Shown here piece by piece: positions 10,228 to 18,543 of a stretch of 64,000 nt of DNA. Below the pieces are notes generated by a model. The model was not told where the DNA came from. It saw only the letters and a program-made list of their open reading frames with translations, and did not search any database. Position 1 is the first letter of the stretch. The number at the start of each line of letters is the position of its first letter. Made by a program: the position numbers and the translations under genes. Location: the NCBI RefSeq assembly GCF_018309085.1, contig NZ_CP070502.1, forward strand, positions 1,116,001-1,180,000, given 5' to 3'. Source of the DNA: Sporosarcina sp. Marseille-Q4063 (lineage in GTDB: Bacteria > Bacillota > Bacilli > Bacillales_A > Planococcaceae).

Positions 10228-10713
10228 TTATCGTGATTTGATGATATCCATCCTCGGAATAAATGCCTGATTCCTAGCAACCCCTCTCCCATAAACCCGT
10301 AATTGACAATACTTTTCTTTCAAGATACTAATATATGGATTTTCACTATTCCACCCATCCCCGATACATATCAGAAAGTCTTCTTTACCAAGAATCACTA
10401 GCTCTCCACCTTTAGTATTCCCATTCCCAGAAATTAGAGCGACCTTTGAGTTTTTGAATTCTTTCATATGGCCTTTTATTTTTTCTATCTCATCATCCGT
10501 AAATGAATAAGACCAAGTAGAAGATTTCTTTCCCTTTTTTGATGTTGGTTTTGAAGCATATTTCGAGTAGATTATAAATTCATCTTTACCTAGCGTCACT
10601 TTATAACTTCTTCTTGTTTCATGTGTTTCCCATAAGATTAAATTATATCCGTTATTTACAAGTACCGCAGTTAGTGCGCCGTGATGGTAATCTGTCTCTT
10701 TAATTTTAACCAA
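10228..10713 (-). CDS. Hypothetical protein in the restriction island
   Basis: 161 residues, not recognised. It has no signal peptide or membrane segment, so it is probably cytoplasmic, and it is basic, with a Lys/Ser-rich stretch near residues 55-66. It starts at TTG with GGGGGAG eight bases upstream. It follows the 85-residue gene 10772-11029 in the same direction with a 58-bp gap. Its place between two DNA-methyltransferase loci suggests an accessory role in defence, but nothing in the sequence shows one. Confidence 0.6.
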   Translation of the reverse strand: MVKIKETDYHHGALTAVLVNNGYNLILWETHETRRSYKVTLGKDEFIIYSKYASKPTSKKGKKSSTWSYSFTDDEIEKIKGHMKEFKNSKVALISGNGNTKGGELVILGKEDFLICIGDGWNSENPYISILKEKYCQLRVYGRGVARNQAFIPRMDIIKSR

Positions 10714-10771
10714 TTAAAACTCCCCCTTTTTACAATTAGTTTCCTGCCAAACTAAAATTGCAACTATTTCC

Positions 10772-11029
10772 CTAAGCAGCTAACTGAAACAAGTTTTGCA
10801 AGTAGAAGTTATCTTTCTCTCCTTCAATTCCCTGCAAAAATTCCTCTTCTGTAACTTCATAAATAGACTGAATACAATTATTCTTCGTTCCTGGCATTAA
10901 ATGAATTTCTTTAATCACCTCATAGATAAGGGTATCTTTGGGAAACATTAAATGCCTTGCCACACTCACTTCATTTCTACGCCCTACATGCCCATATCGA
11001 ATCACTGCCTTCCAATACATCATTTCCAT
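10772..11029 (-). CDS. Small hypothetical protein behind a perfect inverted repeat
   Basis: 85 residues, no recognised domain, no membrane segment. The ribosome site GGGGGAG lies just before the ATG. About 25 bp further upstream is a perfect 19-bp inverted repeat (11055-11106), which is either the end of the methylase transcript or a control element for this gene. It probably shares a transcript with 10228-10713. Confidence 0.6.
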   Translation of the reverse strand: MEMMYWKAVIRYGHVGRRNEVSVARHLMFPKDTLIYEVIKEIHLMPGTKNNCIQSIYEVTEEEFLQGIEGEKDNFYLQNLFQLAA

Positions 11030-11054
11030 TTTGAATCTCCCCCTGGTTTTTGTT

Positions 11055-11106
11055 TGCTATATAAACAATCATGAACCATTTAGGGAACATGATTGTTTAT
11101 ATAGCA
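11055..11106. promoter_or_regulatory. Perfect 19-bp inverted repeat (terminator, attenuator or operator)
   Basis: The arms are 11055-11073 (TGCTATATAAACAATCATG) and 11088-11106 (its exact reverse complement), with a 14-bp loop. A TCTTTTTT tract follows on the plus strand only, although the genes on both sides are on the minus strand. On the minus strand no T-run follows, so a simple terminator for the methylase gene fits poorly. It lies directly upstream of the ribosome site of 10772-11029. Confidence 0.6.
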
Positions 11107-11122
11107 TCTTTTTTAATTGCTA

Positions 11123-13012
11123 CTATAAACTAAATACATCCTTAATCCCCATTTGCGTATAGGTTTGGATTTTCATCTCCATCAGTTCCGCTTTTAGCCG
11201 TTCAATTTCTTTCTCCACTTGCACTTCTTTCGCGATATATTGTTCCATCATTTGTTGTTGTTCTTCGATTGGCGGGAGCGGAATTTCTAATGTTTCTATA
11301 TCTTTTCTACTCAATGTAGGGATTGCGGTACCCGACATTTTGTTGGTCAATAAATATTGGCCAAGCGGGCTTTCTAAATAGACTTTTAGAAAATCAGGAT
11401 TCAGCCTGTTGTTGCACCGTATTCCCATAAAGTTTTGAGAAAGCAACAAATCCTCATCATCTGCTGGTACAACCGCCGCCTTTAACGAGTTTCCCCTGAT
11501 TGATAAGATGACATCGTCTTCTTGTAATTCATAAAAGTTTATTTTCGCGTTGTTTTCGATATGGTAACGTGATATGTTCTCCATCATTAACTTGCCATTT
11601 TGCACATCAGACAATCTTACAATTCTAAATTTACCGTCAGATCTTTCTTTATTTTTCGATCCGACATTGAATCCCCTAAACAGGGTAGCAACGTCCTTTA
11701 AGGAAATCGTAGTCACATCTTCGAAAGCGTCCATATTAAAACTCACCGGGCCGAATCCTTCCACTTCTACTTCATTCGGAAGTACGTATCTGTTTGTGTT
11801 GAGGTTGCCATCAACTAACTCGGAATGATGAACAAATGTACTAAACTCACTGATTTCTTTCCCATATTGAAAAGTATCCGTTATCTTCTGGATTGCTTCT
11901 TCAGAAAGAACTCTTTTCTTACGGCCTTTCTCAGTAAACAGATCGCTTGCTTGAATAAATAAAATCTTATTTTTTCTTGATTCATTTTTATTTTTATTAA
12001 ATACAAGCAAATTTACCGGGATACTTGTTCCGTCGTAAAGTCCAGATGGTAAAGAGATAACAGCTTCAATCATGTCCGATAAAATAATGTTCTTTCTAAT
12101 TCTTCCCTCGGCTGCTCCTCTAAACAAAGCACCTTCTGTTGTCACGACAATTGCCCTTCCATCCTCATTTAAAGAGGCAAGCGCATGAGAGATAAATGCA
12201 AAGTCACCGTTAGAACGTGAAGGCATACCATAGAAGAAGCGATTATATTGATCATTGGCTAAGCTATCATAGTTATTGATCGTCATTGAAAATGGAGCGT
12301 CCATATAAACAAAATCAAATTTTTTCAATGCATTCTCTTCTACAAATTCTGGCTGGTTTAATACATCCCCTTTTAGAATTTGATTTTCCTCATCCCCAGA
12401 TATAAATAGTCTAATTTTCGAAATCGCCCATGCTCTTACATCAATTTCTTGTCCGTATAATTTCAAAGAACTATTTTGTTTCCAGGCATTACGTTGCGCT
12501 TCCAATAAACCGCCACCATACCCTGCCACTCCATCATAAATGGAACCTTTCGTTGGATTTAGAATGGCTATTGCTAATTTATTTATGGATTCAGGAGTGA
12601 CGGATTCCCCTCCATTTCTACCGCTTTCTGCTGCAATCCTTTTTAATGCTTCGTCCAACCATTCAACTACTTCCATGTTTCCGTTCATGTTAATGGAACT
12701 TAACTCGTAAAAAAACCTCGTGATTTGGGTAGATTCTAGTTGTTTCAGTACGCTCATTTCGTCAAAAACGCCTTTAAAATAAGGAATTTCATTTTCGATA
12801 TTGTGAAGGGTTTGTTGCAATTTCTCTCGTGCATTTGCTTCTGCTCTCAACATCTTTTGTATATCTACAATTTTTTCATACCTGGAATCTTTACTTAGAT
12901 ATACAAGCAAACCTCCTACCGAAAATAATTCAGCGTAATCTGAGATAGGAAGTTCCCCTCTTAAAGTATCCGCCATTTTCCATATTTGATTATTCATTTT
13001 AATGTTATTCAT
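11123..13012 (-). CDS. N6 DNA methyltransferase fused to a single specificity domain
   Basis: 629 residues. The N-terminal two-thirds are an HsdM-like adenine methyltransferase, with SAM-binding loop DGVAGYGGG (160-168) and catalytic motif DAPF (238-241). From about residue 425 to the end is one HsdS-type recognition domain plus a spacer helix ending in a long charged coil (about 580-615). No R subunit of its own is adjacent. The motif IV DAPF departs from the usual NPPY/NPPF of type I enzymes but keeps the D-x-P-F frame. It could be a solitary modification enzyme, half of an abandoned restriction system, or a partner of the two downstream unknown genes. A consensus promoter lies about 70 bp upstream. 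Confidence 0.85.
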   Translation of the reverse strand: MNNIKMNNQIWKMADTLRGELPISDYAELFSVGGLLVYLSKDSRYEKIVDIQKMLRAEANAREKLQQTLHNIENEIPYFKGVFDEMSVLKQLESTQITRFFYELSSINMNGNMEVVEWLDEALKRIAAESGRNGGESVTPESINKLAIAILNPTKGSIYDGVAGYGGGLLEAQRNAWKQNSSLKLYGQEIDVRAWAISKIRLFISGDEENQILKGDVLNQPEFVEENALKKFDFVYMDAPFSMTINNYDSLANDQYNRFFYGMPSRSNGDFAFISHALASLNEDGRAIVVTTEGALFRGAAEGRIRKNIILSDMIEAVISLPSGLYDGTSIPVNLLVFNKNKNESRKNKILFIQASDLFTEKGRKKRVLSEEAIQKITDTFQYGKEISEFSTFVHHSELVDGNLNTNRYVLPNEVEVEGFGPVSFNMDAFEDVTTISLKDVATLFRGFNVGSKNKERSDGKFRIVRLSDVQNGKLMMENISRYHIENNAKINFYELQEDDVILSIRGNSLKAAVVPADDEDLLLSQNFMGIRCNNRLNPDFLKVYLESPLGQYLLTNKMSGTAIPTLSRKDIETLEIPLPPIEEQQQMMEQYIAKEVQVEKEIERLKAELMEMKIQTYTQMGIKDVFSL

Positions 13013-13081
13013 CTCCCTTTCGTTAGTTAGTATGCGATTACTAAATACGAATGTTTATAGTAATTCCCTTTACTTGATATT

Positions 13082-13110
13082 AATATACGTCATTAAAAAC
13101 TTATTGTCAA
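13082..13110 (-). promoter_or_regulatory. Sigma-A-type promoter for the methylase-specificity fusion
   Basis: On the minus strand: TTGACA (13105-13110), a spacer of exactly 17 bp, then TATATT (13082-13087). The -35 is perfect and the -10 differs from consensus at one position. It lies ~70 bp upstream of the ATG at 13012 and points into that gene. Confidence 0.7.
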
Positions 13111-13304
13111 CTAAATAACTGAATAAATTAAAGTTAGTAATGTAGTACTAATAATAAATTACGTAAAAACTGATTATTATTGTATTGGATTTCGAGATCA
13201 CCTTCTTATGGAGGACATTTAAAATACAACCTTAATCGGACATATATAACGTTAATGAATCAAAACTGGATTATGTATCGTTAGGGTATTGCACTCATAA
13301 AATA

Positions 13305-13402
13305 TAGTAGACTCTCATATGGGCAAACTTATCGAAAGTTAAGTACGCAAAGTCAAGGGCCTAATACATTTATTTGTAACGGCAGCCGTTTACCGAGTGA
13401 TG
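13305..13402 (+). ncRNA. Cyclic-di-GMP-I (GEMM-I) riboswitch aptamer
   Basis: The plus strand carries the conserved GEMM-I elements in order: GGGCAAAC (13321-13328), a small hairpin (ACTTA/TAAGT) closed by a GAAA loop (13334-13337), ACGCAAAG (13345-13352), GGGCCTAA (13357-13364, the tetraloop receptor), then GGCAGCCG (13381-13388) and TTACCG (13390-13395). This matches the Vibrio Vc2-type aptamer in sequence and spacing. GEMM-I RNAs bind c-di-GMP and control the next gene. Here no plus-strand gene follows: the DNA immediately downstream is the antisense of a helicase pseudogene. It therefore looks like an aptamer cut from its target by a deletion. Confidence 0.82.
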
Positions 13403-14336
13403 AATTTGATTGATCAGCGCCAAGGCTTGAATCATTTTCCCCAACCCCATTTCATCGCCGAGTAAAGTGCGTTTATAATGCAAGGCATATTACGCTCCGA
13501 ACGTTTGGTAATGCCGCAAATCTACTTTCAGCCCCGTTGTATCTAAAGGAAACGCTTGGATTTCCTCGATAATTTCATTCGACAAATCTTCTGCTATTGC
13601 AGTAGCGTCATAACCAATTACATATTCAATTTCAGTATAATAGGCAGCATTTTTTTCGATGAAATGCTTCTTTAGTTGTTCTGAGTTGACTGTAAATTGA
13701 TGAATCTGCTCAAACTGTTTTTTCGCTTGCTTGATGCGCTCCTTGATTTAATGCCTTAAACGCCAATTCCACTTGCTCTTTCTCGGCTTTTGATTGGAAA
13801 AGGCTTCCTAAAAAACCTCTTTTCCGCTTCGCTATTTCAATTTCAGTTCCAACCTGTTGACTTAACGTCCCAATCGCTTCTCTCAAAGCTTGTACTGCAT
13901 CAGTGAGCTTCCATTTTCGATAAATGCTGTCCAATAGTGCTACATCATCTGTTGATAAATGATCGGGGTTCATTTTGGGTGTCGCTTCTTCATAGACAGA
14001 GGTGATGATTTTTGATGCCGCTTCAAAAATTGCCCGTGCGCTTATCTAGCCAATACCATCTATCCTCCTCAAATCTTCTATACTTTCATTTCTAATATCA
14101 TAAATCGTCTTGAATCCGTGATGGACTAAACTATTAATCGGCATGCCTTTTTCCAATGTCGAAATCGTGTCGACCGGCCTTGTTTTTAAGCGTTCTTTTG
14201 CGGCAATAAACTTTAACGGTTCCCAACTTTCTTTGATTTTTTCATTGAAACGATTTTCAGTAAAATTTTCAAGTCCTTTTTGGATTCCTTTCAATTCACC
14301 TTCAAATCGCAAGACATCTTTTTTTGTTTGAATCAT
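13396..14336 (-). pseudogene. SNF2-family helicase, decayed N-terminal fragment
   Basis: The ATG at 14336 (site GGGAAGG) opens a frame containing GFKTIYDIRNESIEDLRRID, a helix-hairpin-helix-like block. A TAG at 14046-14048 interrupts it. The same frame continues through MNPDHLSTDDVALLDSIY to about 13745, where a frameshift is needed to continue as IKQAKKQFEQIHQF and LKVDLRHYQTFGA. A TAA follows, then YALHYKRTLLGDEMGLGKM. The last block is the SNF2 Walker A region (DEMGLGKT in intact proteins; the Thr is Met here). Homology ends at about 13400 against the riboswitch, so the rest of the motor is deleted. Two nonsense changes, one frameshift and a truncation make it certainly inactive. Confidence 0.82.
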
Positions 14337-14393
14337 ATGGCACCTTCCCTTCAAACGTTTGATTTTTATCGGTATTCCCATATTCTTGAGTCT

Positions 14394-14451
14394 ATTGTAG
14401 CATAACGTCAAATTTTCAAAGCATTCACTCATCATCTTGCATAACCTATAG
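14394..14451 (-). promoter_or_regulatory. Repeated ~58-bp promoter-like module, copy 1
   Basis: This block is nearly identical to 27084-27141; both share TCAAAGCATTCACTCATCA on the plus strand. On the minus strand it holds TGCTACAAT, an extended -10, ~65 bp before the start of the helicase pseudogene. Two copies in front of two unrelated minus-strand genes suggest a mobile or duplicated promoter. Confidence 0.45.
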
Positions 14452-14489
14452 AAGTATAGGTTTCATTTACAAAGGAGGCAATAAATAAC

Positions 14490-14981
14490 ATGGTGAATTT
14501 TCTATCTTTCAGCGGCACGGTAACCGCGATCAATGATTTTCCAACCAGCCCAAATGATCTGGACGGCGGTTGTTATCAATTATTTTCGGTTGAAAATGGG
14601 CGTGGGGATTTGGTGAATTTCGTAGTCGCGCCTGACACTTATTTTGTCGATCATCGAATTGTAAGAGTTGGCGACCGGGTGACGGGGTTTTACGACGGAG
14701 ACGCGCCTGTTCCGCTCATCTTCCCGCCGCAATATGCAGCGATCGTGATAGCGAAAGACGCACCTGGACAAAATGTGACAGTGGACTTTTTTGACCGTCA
14801 GTTGGTTAGTAGCGATGGAAGTTTAAGATTGAATATTTCTCCAGATACCCGGATTTTATTGGAAAATGGGCAGCTATTTAATCGTAACCCTGCCAATCGT
14901 TACTTGATCGTTGTTTACGGGGCTACTACTCGAAGTATTCCAGCGCAGACGACGCCTTCACAAATTATTGTCTTGTGTTAG
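14490..14981 (+). CDS. Hypothetical beta-rich protein
   Basis: 163 residues, not recognised. It has no signal peptide or membrane segment. The sequence alternates hydrophobic and polar residues with many Gly, Pro and Val (for example GDRVTGFYDGDAPVPLIFPP), which suggests an all-beta fold. It has a strong AAAGGAGG site before the ATG and its own terminator 40 bp after the stop, so it is a single-gene unit. The G+C content looks a little higher than in the neighbouring defence genes. Confidence 0.75.
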   Translation: MVNFLSFSGTVTAINDFPTSPNDLDGGCYQLFSVENGRGDLVNFVVAPDTYFVDHRIVRVGDRVTGFYDGDAPVPLIFPPQYAAIVIAKDAPGQNVTVDFFDRQLVSSDGSLRLNISPDTRILLENGQLFNRNPANRYLIVVYGATTRSIPAQTTPSQIIVLC

Positions 14982-15020
14982 GTTTATTCCGTGAAAATTG
15001 CGCGGACCGATTTTTAGAGG

Positions 15021-15051
15021 GGACTGATAGTAACATTTCAGTCCTTTTTTT
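15021..15051 (+). terminator. Rho-independent terminator
   Basis: The stem GGACTGA / TCAGTCC (15021-15027 and 15038-15044) is followed by seven T. It lies 40 bp after the stop of the gene ending at 14981. Confidence 0.85.
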
Positions 15052-15208
15052 ATGCCTTTTTATGAAATAGAAGCATATAAATTCAAAGGTCCTACTAGTA
15101 GCTTAACGACTATATTGAGTTAATTGACAGAAAGGAATTCTAAAAGCGTGATATTATGTATTTATTGTAGATACTTTTTAATAAAACTAGAGAGTAGTTG
15201 TAAATAAT

Positions 15209-15430
15209 ATGAAAAAAGGATTTCTGATTATATTTAGCGTAATATGGATACTAGTGTCGGCTTATCTTATAATTAGCGGCTATTTGAAAGAAGTACCAAT
15301 TGCCACACATGTGATCATGTTGATAGGTTATTTGTTGGTTTTATATTTAGCTTGTGGAAAAGATGAGGTTTTTGATTTTGTAAAAAAAGACTCTGAATCT
15401 ACTAAGGTCAAGGAGAAGAAAAGCAAATAA
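15209..15430 (+). CDS. Small two-helix membrane protein
   Basis: 73 residues with two hydrophobic helices (about 5-24 and 33-49) and a Lys/Glu-rich cytoplasmic tail. Function unknown. The upstream ribosome site is weak (GAGAGTAG). A strong hairpin terminator follows directly, shared with the convergent AraC-type gene. Confidence 0.6.
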   Translation: MKKGFLIIFSVIWILVSAYLIISGYLKEVPIATHVIMLIGYLLVLYLACGKDEVFDFVKKDSESTKVKEKKSK

Positions 15431-15451
15431 CGATTGGTTTAGGCTACTATA

Positions 15452-15484
15452 AGAAAAGGCTGCCAGGTAAAGGCAACCTTTTCT
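15452..15484. terminator. Bidirectional terminator
   Basis: The arms AGAAAAGG and CCTTTTCT (15452-15459 and 15477-15484), with an inner TGCC/GGCA stem, give a long A/T-flanked hairpin. It lies between two convergent genes and can serve both. Confidence 0.75.
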
Positions 15485-15495
15485 AAAATCCAAAT

Positions 15496-16368
15496 TTATT
15501 TTCTCGCCACCGGAATCCAAATTTCACTTTTTACTGATGGTGAAGTTAAATCTTTACTTTTAATCGACAAGATTTCAGGCCCTTCTACTACCTGATAGCT
15601 AGAAGATGGAAACCACTCAGCATATATCCTCCCCCACGTTTCCTGTAGTGTACTAGGAAATGGCCCAATTGAATCGAATACAGCCCATGTTGAAGCAGGT
15701 ACTACAAGTTTTGAGAAGTTTTCAGGGCATTCTTGTGTTGTTGCCACGCCTATATATTGATCTAGTTCTCCTTTTTCTTCCATGCGTCCTTCAGAAAAGT
15801 TTGTAGATGCTTGAATCATTCCTTTAGGTTCGACATTAGAAAGCTCTTTTAATTGATCTATTTTTTCCATCGTCAAAGATTGCCACATCGCTGTGATTTC
15901 CGGGTTTTCCCCCTCAAAAATAACGGGGACTATTTTCATCAACCCAACGATGTTAAATGCCTCTTTTTCTTCAATTCGATAATTCATTTCATTTCCTCCT
16001 CTAATTGATAACCTGAAGGTCATGAGTGGATAGGCTTTTAATGGCTGTCCAATGTTTCTTGCCTCGGATGGTGTTACTCCGTGTAAATTTTGAAAAGCTC
16101 TGGTAAAAGAGTCCGGTGAATTGTATCCATATTTCATCGCAATATCAATTACTTTAACGTCACTATTATAAAGCTCAAATGCTGCCAAACTAAGTCGTCT
16201 GCGGCGAATGTATTCGGATAACGGAATTCCTGCAAGGAAAGAAAACATTCTTTTAAAATGATATTCGGAACATTGCGCTAACCTTGCCACCATTTTGAAG
16301 TCTATTTTATTCGTAAGGTTCTCCTCGATATACTTCATTGAATCATTCATATTTTTCAGCGAATCCAT
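15496..16368 (-). CDS. AraC-family regulator with GyrI-like effector domain
   Basis: 290 residues. An N-terminal double helix-turn-helix of AraC type spans about residues 8-105: helix 1 around [17 protein letters not shown], and the second-HTH signature near [18 protein letters not shown] with the usual GVTPSEAR ending. Residues ~130-288 form a GyrI/SOUL-like small-molecule-binding domain. The layout matches Rob/BmrR-like transcription factors that sense drugs or metabolites. The ATG follows GAAGGAGG. It stands alone, convergent with 15209-15430. Its target is not evident; the nearest export gene is the MATE pump at 21.3 kb. Confidence 0.88.
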   Translation of the reverse strand: MDSLKNMNDSMKYIEENLTNKIDFKMVARLAQCSEYHFKRMFSFLAGIPLSEYIRRRRLSLAAFELYNSDVKVIDIAMKYGYNSPDSFTRAFQNLHGVTPSEARNIGQPLKAYPLMTFRLSIRGGNEMNYRIEEKEAFNIVGLMKIVPVIFEGENPEITAMWQSLTMEKIDQLKELSNVEPKGMIQASTNFSEGRMEEKGELDQYIGVATTQECPENFSKLVVPASTWAVFDSIGPFPSTLQETWGRIYAEWFPSSSYQVVEGPEILSIKSKDLTSPSVKSEIWIPVARK

Positions 16369-16557
16369 TATATGACCTCCTTCATCAATAGAATAGCAAG
16401 CATCGAAGATAGACGTCCGACAATTTGTGCACCGTTTTGTAGGATTGATTCTTTATTTTCACTATAATGCCCCGCTCATGGAGGTAGTTAACTCCGTTAC
16501 TCAATTAAAACGGTTGCGTAACACCAAAATAACATGCCTCGTAAGTTTAATAAAATT
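16369..16557. other. Upstream region of the AraC-type gene
   Basis: About 190 bp with no gene on either strand. It should contain the promoter of the AraC-type gene, but I see no consensus -35/-10 pair. Confidence 0.3.
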
Positions 16558-16562
16558 CAATA

Positions 16563-16602
16563 AAGAAAAAGAGCCGCAAATGCAGCCCAAGTGATCTTAA
16601 AG
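16563..16602 (-). terminator. Repeated terminator element, copy 1
   Basis: On the minus strand a GGGCTGCATTTGCGGCTC hairpin is followed by TTTTTCTTT. It closes the small gene 16659-16826. Almost the same ~40 bp recur at 24245-24286 and 24827-24866, also on the minus strand and also behind small or broken genes. This copy is the most diverged. Confidence 0.7.
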
Positions 16603-16658
16603 TAAAGCACCTTTAGTGAAAGAAGAAAAAAGTGACGCATATTAAACAAGCGCGCCCG

Positions 16659-16826
16659 TTAATGTAACAAACTATCCCTCTTCTTAACGCCAATAGCCGT
16701 CATTGCAACTCCTATCCAAAGGACAATAAAACCCGGGATAAAAAAACCCTCTTCTAAGTACAAACCTATCAAAAGCAAGCAATGACTTATAAGAAATATA
16801 GCTAGACCAATCTCAATATACCTCAC
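16659..16826 (-). CDS. Small membrane protein (55 aa, GTG start)
   Basis: A 55-codon frame starts at GTG with AAGGAGAG nine bases before it. Two hydrophobic helices (about 5-21 and 28-46) are separated by a short acidic turn (LEEG), and the tail is KKRDSLLH. The good ribosome site, the two-helix design and a dedicated terminator support a real gene that is too short for usual cut-offs. Function unknown. Confidence 0.6.
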   Translation of the reverse strand: MRYIEIGLAIFLISHCLLLIGLYLEEGFFIPGFIVLWIGVAMTAIGVKKRDSLLH

Positions 16827-16916
16827 TTAAATTACTCTCCTTCTTGTGAAACCTTAAATCGTTCATTCCGCATAACTCCCTTGTAAAAGCAGATAATATG
16901 ATGAGGTGATTAGCGT

Positions 16917-17696
16917 ATGTTAAAAACGAGGATTGGCTTTATAATATGTTTTTTAATTATTTTGAGCTTAATTGTTTACAGTCAGTCGCTACATACAAAA
17001 TTAAGGGAGTTATCTTCCTCACAACCAAAAAGCGATAAAAATGTAAATGAACGAATTCACGAATTGGAACAACGGTTAGATAACCTCGAACCACCCGAAC
17101 CTACCACTATTCTAGATTCACCTTTCCCATTTGAAAAAGGAATGGAGGTGCATTTCCCTACCGATGTCATCCCTATTTCAGAAGTATTAAAAGAAGGAAG
17201 AAAAATTCCTTTCAAAGTAATAAAAAGTGAACTGAACTATAGTAGACCAATCTATGAAGAACACTGGCATAGCACGACTGGAAGATGGAGTTATATGCCT
17301 ACTCGAATTCACTATTCTCTCCACCGCATATTCCCTTTTTATGCTATTGGAATTTCAGCCGAATTAGATTTCACACAGAATGTAGGTATTGCTTTTCCTA
17401 CTGCTATGAATGAAAATGATCTTGACTTGTATATAGTTGTGTTTCAAACAAATATCACAGATGTTTACACAAAAGGAAATCAAGTTGTCATTGTTGGAAC
17501 ACCTAAACGAACAGGCGTAGAGGTTATCAACATTAAAACAGCAGATATAACTCCTAGTAATCAGGAGAAATTTTTGTTGGTTCAATTAGCAACTAATGAC
17601 GCTGAATTGGATTATGCTTTAATTAATTATGAAGCACCCGATTATTGGTTAAAGCAAAAAGAAAGAAATGAACGTGAAAAATCTGAGAAAGACTAA
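16917..17696 (+). CDS. Hypothetical membrane-anchored extracytoplasmic protein
   Basis: 259 residues. One N-terminal membrane helix (about 5-23), then a coiled-coil-like linker (NERIHELEQRLDNLEPPEP, about 43-61), then a ~190-residue domain with many aromatic and beta-type stretches. It is probably exposed outside the membrane. I do not recognise the family. It has GAGGTGAT before the ATG. A CAGGAAAATG...CATTTTCCTG inverted repeat (17702-17741) follows the stop and may end the transcript. Confidence 0.65.
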   Translation: MLKTRIGFIICFLIILSLIVYSQSLHTKLRELSSSQPKSDKNVNERIHELEQRLDNLEPPEPTTILDSPFPFEKGMEVHFPTDVIPISEVLKEGRKIPFKVIKSELNYSRPIYEEHWHSTTGRWSYMPTRIHYSLHRIFPFYAIGISAELDFTQNVGIAFPTAMNENDLDLYIVVFQTNITDVYTKGNQVVIVGTPKRTGVEVINIKTADITPSNQEKFLLVQLATNDAELDYALINYEAPDYWLKQKERNEREKSEKD

Positions 17697-17767
17697 TTGG
17701 GCAGGAAAATGCGGAGTTACAACGCTAAACCCATTTTCCTGACGGTACGCCTTTATGCAGTTTTAAT

Positions 17768-18475
17768 TTAATCAAATTCAACAGATTTTTGAAATCTTAT
17801 TCTATCCTTATTTGTTGGAATCCCATTATTTACCTTTTCCCATATGCCATTTTTAAATAATTCGTATTTTTCGAAAGCAAAAGGCAATCCGTTTGCAGTA
17901 GCTATGTCACTACTATCCATAAGTTGAAAATGTAAATGCGGAGCAAAGGAGTTACCGGAATGACCAACTCTACCAATTACTTCACCTTTTTTTACACGCT
18001 GACCAACTGAAACCTGAATTGACCCTGTTTGAAGATGGACTAATCCAGCATATACATTGTCGCTACATTTTATAATGATGTAGTTGCCAGCAACTGATTG
18101 AATGTCATCTTTCTTCGGGTCGAAATAATGAGCATTTTTATAAGCGTTAGACATATCTGACAGCAATTTCGTTCTTGTTCGTTCTTTATAACCATCCTCT
18201 GCTTGGACAATGATCCCATCGCAAGGAGCATATATGTCTTGCCCCCAACAATAAAATTCATCTAAGGGAACCCCAAAAAGTAGATATTGCGCCAAACTAA
18301 CACGATAGGCGGGCCAGCCTTTTCTTTCCCAATCCACTTGTATAAAGTCATAAGCATATCTTAATCCTAATTTATTTGTGCCGTGACTCGGAATTTTTGT
18401 ACCTGGTGTGTTAGGAGAGTGCCATTCTCCTCTCAATGGAAACTCTACAATTAGCGGCTCACACGCATCAATCAT
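17768..18475 (-). CDS. M23 (LytM-type) peptidase domain protein
   Basis: 235 residues with the M23 fold: YAYDF (the metal-binding Asp region, about 40-44), the APCDGIIVQAEDG strand, GHSGNSFAPHLHFQLMD (about 171-187) with the HLH catalytic pair, and the G-x-V-x(n)-G-x-x-V-G-R-V-G-H-S-G run typical of lysostaphin-like enzymes. No signal peptide or membrane helix is visible, so it may act inside the cell or have a non-peptidoglycan substrate. It is a clear relative of the membrane-linked M23 protein at 32040-32939 (shared PCDGI and HLH blocks). The ribosome site is GGAGGGAT. Confidence 0.85.
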   Translation of the reverse strand: MIDACEPLIVEFPLRGEWHSPNTPGTKIPSHGTNKLGLRYAYDFIQVDWERKGWPAYRVSLAQYLLFGVPLDEFYCWGQDIYAPCDGIIVQAEDGYKERTRTKLLSDMSNAYKNAHYFDPKKDDIQSVAGNYIIIKCSDNVYAGLVHLQTGSIQVSVGQRVKKGEVIGRVGHSGNSFAPHLHFQLMDSSDIATANGLPFAFEKYELFKNGIWEKVNNGIPTNKDRIRFQKSVEFD

Positions 18476-18543
18476 CTCATATCCCTCCTCCGCCGATTAT
18501 ATACCTTATTTATTGCATTACCCCCATAATTTTTCAGAGGTAA

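Noticed and set aside
14490..14981. The target gene of the c-di-GMP riboswitch.
   Set aside because: It lies more than 1 kb downstream with a helicase remnant between and has its own ribosome site, so direct control is not supported.
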